DNA of 64,000 nt from an alpha proteobacterium BAL199 (lineage in GTDB: Bacteria; Pseudomonadota; Alphaproteobacteria; Thalassobaculales; Thalassobaculaceae): the NCBI GenBank assembly GCA_000171835.1, contig ABHC01000019.1, positions 1-64,000 on the forward strand. Direction: 5' to 3'. Positions 30,206 to 39,076 of the stretch are shown here, piece after piece; position 1 is the first letter of the stretch; the number at the start of each line of letters is the position of its first letter. The notes beneath the pieces were generated by a model that saw only the letters and a list, made by a program, of their open reading frames with translations, had not been told where the DNA came from and did no database searches. The translations under genes and the position numbers were made by a program.

Positions 30206-31168
30206 CTACAATACTGCCTTCTTCAACGCGCCCCAGTCCCAACCGACCACCGTGGAGCGGTGCAAACCGTCGGGCAGTTGGGTATGCGAGGTCGAGCCGG
30301 CCAGCAACACCCCGGCGAGCCGGAGGTTGGCGTGCTTGGCGTATCGGATCTCCTCCACCACGTTTCGGCTGGTGGACGCTGCCGGTGTGATCAGCACCAG
30401 GGCAATCTGGGCGTAGGAGTCCTGGATCGAGGTGATCCCTTCCTGTAGGCGCGCCAGTTCGCGCTCCATGCGCGCCATGGCCTCGGGTGTGATCCCCTTC
30501 ATCCTCTTGGGTTTGTTCGTGTCGACCAGTTGTGCTTGGGGCGTTCCCGCGAGGATTGCGGAGATGTAGGCCACCGAATAATTGTTGGCGTTCACCATCA
30601 ATTCTGCCGCCTCGATCTGGCGCAGGGTCTTCATCTTGCGCAGGGTTTTGAACACGGCCGTCGTGCAGGGCTTATCCTTCAGGATACCGACAGTCTCTTC
30701 GCAGATACCGTCGAGGAGCTTGGCCTTGCGCACAATGCTGCGCGGGTTAAGATCCAGCGCCAGGGCGATCTTTTCCTCTGAGACCCCGCGCTCAATGGCC
30801 TTGCGGATCATCCTGTGCTCCTGAATGGGCGCCAGGCGGCTGATCCGTTTGTTGTAGGTGAAGGCCTCGTCGTCCGTGGACACCAGACATTCGACTTGTT
30901 CAATGCCGAGATCCTTCAGCACCTCGATCCGGATATGCCCATCGAGGAGCAGATAGGAGCCTTCCTGACCCGGGTATCGGCTGACGACTGGAGGCTCGAC
31001 CAGGCCGACCTCTTTGATGGATGCTGTGATCTGGCGATACTTGCGACTGGATTTAACAGAGGTGCTGAGCGTTCGCACGGGCAGGACGGCCTCGACCGGC
31101 ACCGTGACGCAATCGCTCTCGAAGCCGAGCGTGACAGCGTCCTGGGTTGTGCGCTTGTCCCGGCTCAT
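30206..31168 (-). CDS. ParB/RepB-like protein with TIR-like C-terminal tail
   Basis: 320 residues. Residues ~20-250 form a ParB-type protein: N-terminal nuclease-like fold (YLLLDGHIRIEVLKDLGIE), helix-turn-helix (RGVSEEKIALALDLNPRSIV) and the RepB-type helical region to ARLQEGITSIQDSYAQ. The normal RepB ending (SYG-DHL-LTVAKGYL) is then absent. Residues ~255-320 instead read ALVLITPAASTSR, VVEEIRYAKHANLRLAGVLL and VVGWDWGALKKAV, which resembles the second half of TIR domains. The TIR part lacks its first half, so NADase activity is not expected. The start overlaps the upstream ParB-like gene's stop by 4 bases. Most likely this is a deletion fusion that happened to stay in frame. Confidence 0.7.
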   Translation of the reverse strand: MSRDKRTTQDAVTLGFESDCVTVPVEAVLPVRTLSTSVKSSRKYRQITASIKEVGLVEPPVVSRYPGQEGSYLLLDGHIRIEVLKDLGIEQVECLVSTDDEAFTYNKRISRLAPIQEHRMIRKAIERGVSEEKIALALDLNPRSIVRKAKLLDGICEETVGILKDKPCTTAVFKTLRKMKTLRQIEAAELMVNANNYSVAYISAILAGTPQAQLVDTNKPKRMKGITPEAMARMERELARLQEGITSIQDSYAQIALVLITPAASTSRNVVEEIRYAKHANLRLAGVLLAGSTSHTQLPDGLHRSTVVGWDWGALKKAVL

Positions 31169-32076
31169 TCTGCGGCTCCCGCGTCCAGCGATTGCCCGAG
31201 ATAGGTGGGCAGTGTGTCCAGGCCTTCTGCGCGCAGGAGCGTCAGGAAGTGCTCATCATCGCGCAGCGAGCGAAACGCTTCGACGACAAAGATCAGGCGG
31301 CCCTGCGTCAACTCGGCCTTTTTAATCAGCAACTTCTGGCGCTCTGCTTCCTGTTGATATGCGCGGACGAGCGCGTCACTGGTCAATGGGCGCTTGGCAC
31401 CGTCCTTTCGGCCATACCTGTTACGGTGGATATGCGGACCCTGCGCATCTCGCTGCTGGATGAGACGCCGCACCGCGGCAAGCTTCTTTCCGCGCAACTT
31501 CTTCTGGGTGTAGGCGTCCATCAGCGCGCGCTGTGCGCCCTCGGCATCTGTCTTGGAAATGTCGATGGCGAGATTCAGGGGCAGAAGCCCAATCTCTACC
31601 GCCGAGACCAGCCGTTCTTCGCCACGCTCCAGTAGTCCCGCGATCATGCCGACGTAATCAGGCGTGACTCCGATCTTGTTCGCGATCTGTCGGTCGTTGT
31701 ATCCACGCTTTCGCAGGTTGGCGATTTCACGCATCAGGTCGATCGGGTTGTGCCGGCGGCGCGCGCAGTTCTCCACAAGGCTCATGACCAGGCAGTCGCT
31801 CTCGTCGGCGTCGATCACGATGGCCGGAATAGCGTCCTGCCGCAGCTCCAAGAACGCCTCGAGCCTCCCCTGGCCGCAGACGAGATCGTATTCCACGGGG
31901 TCCGTTCCCGCGCGCTGCGCTACGGTGATCGGGCGCTTTAGGCCGATCTTCGCGATATTCTCCACCATTTCCTCGAAGGTACGCCTGTTGCGAACGCGCG
32001 GGTTGAGGATGCGAATTCGGTCGGTGGGGATGAGCATCACCTGTTTCTGAGTGATGTCACCTGTATCGTCTGGCAT
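31165..32076 (-). CDS. ParB-like partition/regulatory protein
   Basis: 303 residues, intact. The ParB N-terminal domain is clear (IPTDRIRILNPRVRNRRTFE, LVCGQGRLEAFLELRQ, ESDCLVMSLVENCARRRHN), with a helix-turn-helix (RKRGYNDRQIANKIGVTPDY). A RepB-like helical domain completes it. It starts one base inside the recombinase stop (TGATG) and overlaps the next ParB-like gene by 4 bases. The three genes form one tightly coupled transcript that recurs in alphaproteobacterial mobile elements. The role of the ParB pair may be DNA bridging during recombination or element stability; that is inference. Confidence 0.85.
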   Translation of the reverse strand: MPDDTGDITQKQVMLIPTDRIRILNPRVRNRRTFEEMVENIAKIGLKRPITVAQRAGTDPVEYDLVCGQGRLEAFLELRQDAIPAIVIDADESDCLVMSLVENCARRRHNPIDLMREIANLRKRGYNDRQIANKIGVTPDYVGMIAGLLERGEERLVSAVEIGLLPLNLAIDISKTDAEGAQRALMDAYTQKKLRGKKLAAVRRLIQQRDAQGPHIHRNRYGRKDGAKRPLTSDALVRAYQQEAERQKLLIKKAELTQGRLIFVVEAFRSLRDDEHFLTLLRAEGLDTLPTYLGQSLDAGAAE

Positions 32077-33668
32077 CAGGCGGCCTCCGTAATCCGGGCC
32101 CGGCCAGCGAGCGCATAGAAATAGTCGAGCGTGTCGAAGCGATAGGCGTCCAGCGACAGCCCGTTCTGCTCGGCCAGCCGCAGCTTGGCCAAGGTCATGT
32201 CGATGCTTGGCAGCAGGTAGTAGTCGCGCGGCGCTTCGTTCATCTCGTCCATCCGCACGGCAATCGTGATGTCCGGTACCAGGCCGGCATCAAGACGGAT
32301 ACGCCATCGCAGGGACCCGCCTTCCGTCTCGAAACACCGAGCCAGCACGACCGAGGCTGTGAACTCATCGTTGATGCGGATCAGGTCCGTTTCCGGGTCC
32401 TGCACGGCATTGCCGCCGCGATCCGCGATGCCATCGATGATTTGGGCCACCATGCCCGGATGGGCCTGCCGCAAGACCCGGTTGATTTCGATGTAGCGAT
32501 AGTCGCGCTCCGGCTCATAGCCGATCAACTGGTAGGCGCGCAGCAGGCTGCCGAATCGGTTCCGGAAGGCGCTGGAAGAAGGCACGTTGTCCTGTTCGTC
32601 GATGATCAGCCCGGACAAGACGCCCTTCTGCTTGAGCACCCCGCGCAGGGCTTCGAGCAATTCGGCATCCGTGAAATGCTGACAGCGGGCGTCGACGATT
32701 TCGCGTGCGCGCAGGTAGAGGGCATCGTCCACGATGGCCGGGTAGGCGCCCTCGGCCCGGATCCACATCTCGCGCGGGTTCACGACCCGACGCTGCTTCA
32801 GCTTGAAGGACACCTTGTTGTAGACGTTGTTGCCGATGTATTTTTCGTTTGTCAGGACTTGGTGGACTGACGCCCGCGTCCATGGCCGCGCCAGATCCGT
32901 CAGGTGTCCATCGGCATTCAGGGTTTCCGCGATCTCCCGTTCGGAGCGGCCGGCCTCGACAAACATCCGATACATGCGACGCACGATGTCCTGCTCCCGG
33001 TCGGGGCCGGGCACAAGGACGACGCGGTCGGTCTGAATGCTTTTCTGCTCGCCGCGGGACAGCTCACTCTTGGCGTTGCCGTGTTCGTCGATTAGAACGC
33101 GCCGCAGCCCGTATCCGGCGGCGCCGCCCTGGCGATAACCCAATTCCACCAGGCGGCATTGCCCGGCGAACACCTTCACGGACAGCTCACGGCTATATTC
33201 GCCCGCCATGACCCGCTTCACGGTCTTCAGCAGGTTGGAGCCGATGCTGCCATCATTCTCGAATTGCTCGCCGCAGTAGTGGACACGGATCCCGGCGCGG
33301 GAGCAGACATGTTCGTGATAGGCACCCTCGTCGGCATCCTGAAAGCGGCCCCAGCGGCTCACGTCGTAGACGAGGATTGCCGTGAAATCAGCCAGCCCGG
33401 ATTTCACCTCCGACATCAGGTTCTGGAGCGCTTCGCGGCCGTCGAGACGCAGTCCGGATCGACCTGAATCTTCAAAAACACGAACGATCGTCATGCCGCG
33501 GGCGGCGGCGTAGTTCCGAATGACGTCAAGCTGGTTTTCGGTCGAGTATTTCTGATGGTCCGTTGACATCCGCACGTAAGCAACGGCGGGAGCACCTGCG
33601 GCCGCCTCTTCGTCGCTTGTATGCGAAAGATTTGGGCGACGCCCTTTCAACAGATCTTCCTCATCCAA
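32076..33668 (-). CDS. Large serine recombinase
   Basis: 530 residues. The catalytic domain starts AVAYVRMSTDHQKYSTENQ, with the nucleophilic serine at about residue 35 and the arginine-bearing DSGRSGLRLDGR and VYDVSRWGRF segments. The recombinase domain follows (IAETLNADGHLT, WTRASVHQVLTNEKYIGN), then a long C-terminal region of unknown fold. The only plausible start is TTG 33668, because an in-frame stop lies 13 codons upstream and no ATG fits. It is divergent from a small regulator at 33746. It probably integrates and excises the element carrying this trio. Confidence 0.88.
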   Translation of the reverse strand: MDEEDLLKGRRPNLSHTSDEEAAAGAPAVAYVRMSTDHQKYSTENQLDVIRNYAAARGMTIVRVFEDSGRSGLRLDGREALQNLMSEVKSGLADFTAILVYDVSRWGRFQDADEGAYHEHVCSRAGIRVHYCGEQFENDGSIGSNLLKTVKRVMAGEYSRELSVKVFAGQCRLVELGYRQGGAAGYGLRRVLIDEHGNAKSELSRGEQKSIQTDRVVLVPGPDREQDIVRRMYRMFVEAGRSEREIAETLNADGHLTDLARPWTRASVHQVLTNEKYIGNNVYNKVSFKLKQRRVVNPREMWIRAEGAYPAIVDDALYLRAREIVDARCQHFTDAELLEALRGVLKQKGVLSGLIIDEQDNVPSSSAFRNRFGSLLRAYQLIGYEPERDYRYIEINRVLRQAHPGMVAQIIDGIADRGGNAVQDPETDLIRINDEFTASVVLARCFETEGGSLRWRIRLDAGLVPDITIAVRMDEMNEAPRDYYLLPSIDMTLAKLRLAEQNGLSLDAYRFDTLDYFYALAGRARITEAA

Positions 33669-33745
33669 CCCTGTGCGTAATTCGTCAATCCCGTGCGGAA
33701 GTACGGCTCAACTCTCCTTGGTCATTAAACGCCAAGGAGGGTGGA

Positions 33746-34132
33746 ATGTCGTTTCCGAAAAAGGGCAAGTTCTTTCCAACGAAGAGCGGATATGCTGACA
33801 CAGGATGGCCTGATGAGGAGAGTGACTTTGCGGCCGCAATCGCAGCTGCGCTCAATCGTTCGCTTGGTCCAACCAGAGCCGGCGCAAAGACCGTGTCCGC
33901 CTGGACAGGCGCCAACGAGAAGACGGTAAAGAACTGGTTCTCCGGGCGTTATGGTCCGAGCGGGCAGCATCTCGTGGATCTCGCGCGGCACTCGGACGAG
34001 GTGCTGGGCACGTTCCTGGCGATGGCCGGCCGAGAGGACCTGATGGTGGCCACCAAGCTCGTGGCGGCCGAGCAGGCGATCACGGAATTGCTGATTGCTG
34101 TGCGCCGACTGTCCGACAGAGCCGAAGACTGA
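33746..34132 (+). CDS. Small DNA-binding-like regulator, divergent from recombinase
   Basis: 128 residues from ATG 33746, with AAGGAGG 5 bases upstream. The central part (AKTVSAWTGANEKTVKNWFS) looks like a helix-turn-helix of the type found in phage and integrative-element regulators, followed by a helical tail (VLGTFLAMAGREDLM). It shares a 77-base promoter region with the recombinase operon, so it may set the switch between integration and quiescence. No family name is claimed. Confidence 0.65.
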   Translation: MSFPKKGKFFPTKSGYADTGWPDEESDFAAAIAAALNRSLGPTRAGAKTVSAWTGANEKTVKNWFSGRYGPSGQHLVDLARHSDEVLGTFLAMAGREDLMVATKLVAAEQAITELLIAVRRLSDRAED

Positions 34133-34538
34133 GCGCCCGCGAGGGGTATCTTATCGGCGAAAATCTGCGTATCGTATTGGTTTCGCTTGAGTTCGCGCGA
34201 TCAACATTCGTCCACGAAAGGCTCCGCTGAGAGAGTTGGGTGCCTGACACTCTCCCTCCGCCAATTCTACCCGGTCGAACGTTCTCCGCGTGCGGATGCG
34301 GGGCCAAAAGGCCAAGGAGCCGCGCAGATCGGGCCCTGACCTCTGGACTGCGCCGCCACAGAATTCGGCTCCGAGCGTTCTCTCTCCGCCAGGTTTCTCT
34401 CGACCTTTGGACTGTACCTACTACGGTACGGAACTGTAAGTAATTGAATTGTCTATATTATCAAAAATCAACATCCACATACATTTTGTATCCCGCTTGG
34501 CTGGGTAATCGGCGCCGATCGGAGAACCATCGCATTAG
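34133..34538. other. Intergenic region with AT-rich core
   Basis: No gene is seen over about 400 bases. A locally AT-rich stretch at about 34437-34500 stands out from its GC-rich surroundings. It lies between the convergent ends of the small regulator (plus) and the PLD nuclease (minus). It may contain terminators or an element boundary. I could not find a clear attachment-site repeat. Confidence 0.5.
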
Positions 34539-34580
34539 CTAAATCAGACCAACAACTCGATTGGTCGCAATTGCTCCTAG

Positions 34581-34672
34581 TGGTGGGAATCAGACAGATG
34601 AAACCCGTGCATCAGCAAACGCATGGCGGAAATCTGCCGATCCAGACGGACTCACCCGTTTGATTTTCACCA
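34581..34672. mobile_element. 92-bp MITE-like element, copy 1
   Basis: A non-coding element of 92 bp flanked by CTAG at 34577-34580 and 34673-34676. The ends are imperfect inverted repeats: TGGTGGGAATCAGACAGATG at the left, and TGGTGAAAATCAAACGGGTG read from the right. It is identical to copy 2 and in the same orientation. The size, inverted ends and palindromic 4-bp duplication fit a MITE mobilised in trans, perhaps by an IS5-group transposase. Confidence 0.85.
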
Positions 34673-35351
34673 CTAGGCGAAAGAGCGTCTGTCGCTGCGC
34701 CGATGCTTGCCGCCAGGAACGTGCTAGGTCGGAATCCCATGGCGTCACGATCAGTTCAAACGAGCCGTCGGTCAGGCGGCGGAACATGACTGCCGTGTCG
34801 GCATAGTCGAATCCGCCCAGCGTGGTCGTGGGAAGATTCATCCGCTCCATTCGGTTGTTGCCATGCCAGGTAAGACGCCGGTCGTTCCATACTCGTGCGC
34901 CGCTGCGCAGGACGGGCTCTCCTATAGTCAGGTTGTGGGGGTATTCATACTGCGTAAAAGAGAATCCAAAAAACCTGTGCCCACCACGAGGTAACTCAAG
35001 CTGGTTTCGTGACCCTCCCTGTAGGGCTTCGCCATGAATCCACATGGCGTTGTAGTTTGCGGGATTAACAGCGCCTGTTTCGATCGCAGTTCTGAACAAG
35101 GGCAGCGCGGCACCATCGACCGGTGCCGGCGCTGCAACGGGCTGCGCTTCCTGCTCGATTTCGGGCGGCGGCGGCTGGGCCTGTCGAAGTGCGGTATAGG
35201 CTGCCAGTAACTCATCGGTGAGAGCAGTCGTCTCAAATCGTGCCTTGTCAAAGGCGGCATCGGCATCGGCACGCGGAACGCCCTGCTGCATCCAGGCCGC
35301 CTCCGTGTTCACGCTAAAGCCGCGGCTGGTCAGGTTCGCCGAGCCCACTAG

Positions 35352-35443
35352 TGGTGGGAATCAGACAGATGAAACCCGTGCATCAGCAAACGCATGGCGG
35401 AAATCTGCCGATCCAGACGGACTCACCCGTTTGATTTTCACCA
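35352..35443. mobile_element. 92-bp MITE-like element, copy 2
   Basis: It is identical over all 92 bases to the element at 34581-34672 and is flanked by CTAG at 35348-35351 and 35444-35447. Removing it with one CTAG restores TCSTL-VGSANL in the PLD nuclease. Read in the gene's frame, it introduces a stop near its far end. Confidence 0.88.
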
Positions 35444-35809
35444 CTAGCGTGCTGCAAGTTTGGGGATCGCGCCCAAAGACATAGAGCTTGGGATGGAAGG
35501 CCCGCTGCGGCATGAGCGAACCCTGCGCCAGTCTCTGCGCGCCGGAGACGAATACCGAGGCGTTCGCCAGCGCGCGCCAATGCTGCAGTACCTGGGGTTC
35601 GGTAAGACCAAAATCAAAGGATGTCACAAGGGTCTTGGGCATGGCCGCGAACGCGGCAGAACCCACAGCGTTCGCGACGGCGGACAGCAGTATGCTTGCG
35701 CCGCCCAGCGTGACGTAAGCCGAAGCCACGCGGATATCGACCGCCCCCGCCGTGACGATATCGACGAGAGCGTTGCGCAGGCTCGCCGGTTCCGCGGCAT
35801 TCTGGACGA

Positions 35810-38800
35810 TCAGCATACCGGTACCTGCACCCCGCTGCCGCTCCCGCCGGACGGCGCGGTGGATGCGCCGGCGAGAGCAGACCGGGCCAGCGTTTCAAGC
35901 TGCACCAGGAGGGGCGATGCTTCGAGCAGCGCGCGCAATTTGCGGCGGCGCGCCGTCAGCGCTTTGGCAGGGTCGGCCAGATAGGGGTCGGTCGTGCAGT
36001 GGCCCTCGGCAAGTACGGCAAGGTCCTTCGCAAGGGCCGCGATCTTCCGGTGGTCGCCATTGCCGGCATCGTATGCGGGCATCATCCTGTAAGGCAGAGT
36101 GTGGAGATGCCGTTCGCCGAAATCCCCCTTCGGGTTGAACGCGAGGGTGGCATTGGTCAGGGCCACGCTGTTGAGCATGCCGACCTGGTACCAGGCCTCG
36201 TTCGCGTCCGCCACGACCTTCCAGTAGAGGGTCTGATCGACGACAAGGTCCTGGGCCTGCGCAACTGGAACGCACGCCGCGCAGATTATCTTGCCGCCGG
36301 CCCCGGCCAGAATGAGATACCCGGCCGCCCCGAAGACCTGTTTGGACAGCTTGCCCCTTTCGTCGATGCGCTGCTGGAGCGATTTTCCTTTCCCGACCGC
36401 TTTGAGCTTCTGGTTGATCGCGGCGAAGCGCCTTGCCGTCTGGGTGAATCCCTGCCGACGGATTTCGGCTTCGTCGAGAATGCTCCAGACCCCGCTGGAC
36501 ACGCGCAGCGCCGGCAGAGCAAGAGGCGCGCGATGGGCACCGAGAACGAACGGCAGCAGGTTTTCCGACTGCGCCATGCGATAGATGAAGCGCGGCGCGA
36601 CATGGCCGGAGAAGCGCTCGGCCGCCATCTCCTTGGCAGATTTGATCGTAAACCCCCATGCGGAAGCGCGGGCCGGCGTATCGACACGGTATTCCGGCCC
36701 GGCATTCTGGACGATGTCCACGCATACCGCGGTGCGCGGCATAAGATCGGCCCCTTGCTGCGGCAGGTCTGCTCCGCCGCCGGCCACGGCCGCACCGCCC
36801 CCCTTTTCGAGCACCCAGGCGCTGCGCGCCGACCCGATGGTGCGAACTGAAAAGCCCGCCGCCTCCAGCCCCGCATCGGTCGCGACGAAGCCGGCGAACG
36901 CGTTCCGCGGAAGTCCAGTCGTGTCCGCTCTTTTGTGACCGACCAGCGCCGCGCCGGGATATTTGAAGGTGCCGGGCGCGACCCGCCAGACTTCGGCGAT
37001 GTCGAACGGCACGGGACGGTCGCTTGTCAGAAAATCGTGCTGCCGCAACCGCTCGTGATGGTTTCCGTTCAGCACAGTGCCGGGCACGAGACAGGCGACG
37101 CAGGCATCCGGCCCGAGATAGCGGTCGATGGCGTGAAGCAGGTGCATAGTCCCCAGCTCAAGATGAAGGAAGGACTGTCCCGCTGGCTGGATGCCGTAGA
37201 GTTTCGCCCTGCCTTTCAGCAGGTCCCGGTAAGGATTGTCGGCCAGCCCGCTCATTGCGAGCCATGGGGGGTTGGAGACAAGTCCGTTGAAGTGGCCGGT
37301 CAGGAGGCCGGGCCTGTAAGTATTGCGCAGGATGAACGCCCAGATGCCGTTGCGCCCGGCCACGGCCAGTTCAGCCATGCGATGCGCCAGCGGGAAAAGC
37401 GCGCCGGAAAGCTGCCTGTAGAGCTCCGGCGGCACCGTGATCCCGAACGCCTTAATCGTGCCGTCGAGAAAGCTGTCCGCGTCCGCCTTGCTGAAGCCTG
37501 CGGAGGACCCGCGCCGCTGCGCGTCGCGCGCTTCGTCGTAAGCCCAGTCCACGATCCGGTCGAAGAATTCCCGGTAGGCCGGCTGCACCAGCGCCGTCGG
37601 CAGATGTATGGTCGTGCCGTCGAGGGAAACCGGAATGGCGTCGCTTTCGCCGACCAGCGGCACCGATGCTGAAACCGGCGTAACGGCGAACAGCGAGTCC
37701 GCGTGATAGACCGGGATGGTGATCGGTTTCGTCGCTGACTTGATCTCGGCCGACAGGCTGACGACCCATGTCGCCTTCGCGAGGCTGACCGCCAGCGGAT
37801 CGATATCGAAACCGGTCGCAACGTCCTCAAGCTGTTCGATCGCGGCAAAGCCGAACCGATCGCGCGTCGCCTTTATGATTTCCGCAAGCATCGTGCCGGA
37901 CCCGCAGCACATATCGACGATCCGGGGGCTTTCCCCCTCGGGGAGGCCGTCAATGCAACGGTCGGCAAGCAGGCGGGCGAGCCAGTGCGGCGTCCATTCC
38001 TGGCCGAGCAGCTTGCGCTGGCTGCGCCGGGCAAGCTGCGCCATGAGGCGGCCGAACAAATCCTCTTCGGGATACCAGCTGAAATCGTAAGCATAGAGAT
38101 CGCGCTGGAGGTCGCGGGCCACCGCGACAAGCCGGTCGATAAAGGACGGGCTGAGAAGCCAGCCGAAGTAATCCTGCTCGACCACATTCTGCAGCTGGAA
38201 ATTGTTGCGGAAGAATGCGCCGTTCAGGATCGTCTTCAGCTCTTCGTCCGTGCTGAGCAGCGCCTTGCCCGTCAGCACGTTCCCGCTCAGCAGCCGCGCG
38301 AGAAGCGTCACGTAGGCTTCATCGACATATGCGGCGGTCCGGAAAGTGCCCGCCGGCCCCTCCAGGTGATCGACGAAGCGGGACCAGAGGTCGGTCGCCA
38401 GGCTCGCCGACGGATCGGCCTTGCGTCCTTCGTCCACCAACAGCGACAAAGGCCCCGCGCTGCTCTTATATGCGGCCGAGTCCATGCCAAGATCGGAGGC
38501 GAGGAATTCGGCGCGCAAGGGCCGGGACTGTTCGCGCGCCAGATGCTTTCTGATGAAAGCGCCGAGCAGTTCGGCGGACAGGACGCTGTCATCTGCCAGC
38601 GTCAGTTCGTCAACGACGACGAGCGTGATATCGGCAGCGGTGCAGGCGGACGGATCGACGCCCGGCGCAAGCACGGCATCGTAGGCGTGCCATTCGACCG
38701 TGTCGGACAGCACGCCCCGGACTGTGGAGACCGGCATGCCTGCGCGGACGAGCCCCGCCGCCTGCTCCTGCACCTGCGCGTAGCCGGTGTCGCGCTTGGC

Positions 38801-39076
38801 CGTGCTGCGCAGGTCGGATTCGTATTCGATCGTGGTCGATCCCACGAGATTGTCTATGAACCGGGACGCGGCCTTGCCCGATCCCGTGCCGACCTTGGTG
38901 TGTGCCTCGGTCCCTTCGGTGTAGTTGTTGATCCAGGTTTCATGCGCGGTGTCGGGGAACATGAGCCGCAACCGCCCTTGGAACTCGCTGCGCAGGACCG
39001 CCTCCACACGGCCCGCGTCCCGAAGCATGCGGCAGCGACCGATGGTTTCACGAATGCGGGCAACGTCAGCTGTCAT
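35810..39076 (-). CDS. N6-adenine-type DNA methyltransferase (large)
   Basis: 1088 residues from ATG 39076, with AAAGGACC upstream; longer readings upstream are a shadow of the previous gene. The AdoMet motif I is IVDMCCGSGTMLAEI (residue ~388) and the catalytic motif IV is LVSNPPWLAMSG (~600). Long N- and C-terminal regions are probably for target recognition. The NPPW motif indicates adenine N6 methylation (gamma-type, as in type IIG and BREX-like PglX enzymes), but no nuclease motif was seen within it. It overlaps its neighbours by 11 bases (upstream methyltransferase) and 7 bases (PLD nuclease). Confidence 0.88.
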   Translation of the reverse strand: MTADVARIRETIGRCRMLRDAGRVEAVLRSEFQGRLRLMFPDTAHETWINNYTEGTEAHTKVGTGSGKAASRFIDNLVGSTTIEYESDLRSTAKRDTGYAQVQEQAAGLVRAGMPVSTVRGVLSDTVEWHAYDAVLAPGVDPSACTAADITLVVVDELTLADDSVLSAELLGAFIRKHLAREQSRPLRAEFLASDLGMDSAAYKSSAGPLSLLVDEGRKADPSASLATDLWSRFVDHLEGPAGTFRTAAYVDEAYVTLLARLLSGNVLTGKALLSTDEELKTILNGAFFRNNFQLQNVVEQDYFGWLLSPSFIDRLVAVARDLQRDLYAYDFSWYPEEDLFGRLMAQLARRSQRKLLGQEWTPHWLARLLADRCIDGLPEGESPRIVDMCCGSGTMLAEIIKATRDRFGFAAIEQLEDVATGFDIDPLAVSLAKATWVVSLSAEIKSATKPITIPVYHADSLFAVTPVSASVPLVGESDAIPVSLDGTTIHLPTALVQPAYREFFDRIVDWAYDEARDAQRRGSSAGFSKADADSFLDGTIKAFGITVPPELYRQLSGALFPLAHRMAELAVAGRNGIWAFILRNTYRPGLLTGHFNGLVSNPPWLAMSGLADNPYRDLLKGRAKLYGIQPAGQSFLHLELGTMHLLHAIDRYLGPDACVACLVPGTVLNGNHHERLRQHDFLTSDRPVPFDIAEVWRVAPGTFKYPGAALVGHKRADTTGLPRNAFAGFVATDAGLEAAGFSVRTIGSARSAWVLEKGGGAAVAGGGADLPQQGADLMPRTAVCVDIVQNAGPEYRVDTPARASAWGFTIKSAKEMAAERFSGHVAPRFIYRMAQSENLLPFVLGAHRAPLALPALRVSSGVWSILDEAEIRRQGFTQTARRFAAINQKLKAVGKGKSLQQRIDERGKLSKQVFGAAGYLILAGAGGKIICAACVPVAQAQDLVVDQTLYWKVVADANEAWYQVGMLNSVALTNATLAFNPKGDFGERHLHTLPYRMMPAYDAGNGDHRKIAALAKDLAVLAEGHCTTDPYLADPAKALTARRRKLRALLEASPLLVQLETLARSALAGASTAPSGGSGSGVQVPVC

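Larger units (their letters stand above)
34539..35816 (-). pseudogene. PLD-family nuclease interrupted by two 92-bp elements
   Basis: The original frame runs from ATG 35816 to the TAG at 34539-34541. The PLD half has RAFHPKLYVFGRDPQTCSTL, interrupted by element 2, and continues VGSANLTSRGFSVNTEAAW. This rebuilds a single HxK...SANL motif of PLD nucleases that act as dimers. The distal half (RVWNDRRLTWHGNNRMERMN) is a separate domain, possibly DNA-binding as in BfiI/NgoFVII-type enzymes. Element 1 splits the last 15 codons (FRL then GAIATNRVVGLI). Each insertion is 96 bp including the duplicated CTAG, so it keeps frame but brings a stop. The start overlaps the upstream methyltransferase by 7 bases. 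A working copy would be about 360 residues. Confidence 0.85.

Noticed and set aside
34244-34258. CCTGACACTC resembling the IS256 terminal repeat
   Set aside because: Only about ten bases match and nothing else of the repeat is present, so it is probably coincidence.
34577-35447. Two 92-bp repeats considered as a CRISPR-like or tandem repeat
   Set aside because: Only two copies, 679 bases apart, with inverted ends and target duplications. This fits a transposable element, not an array.
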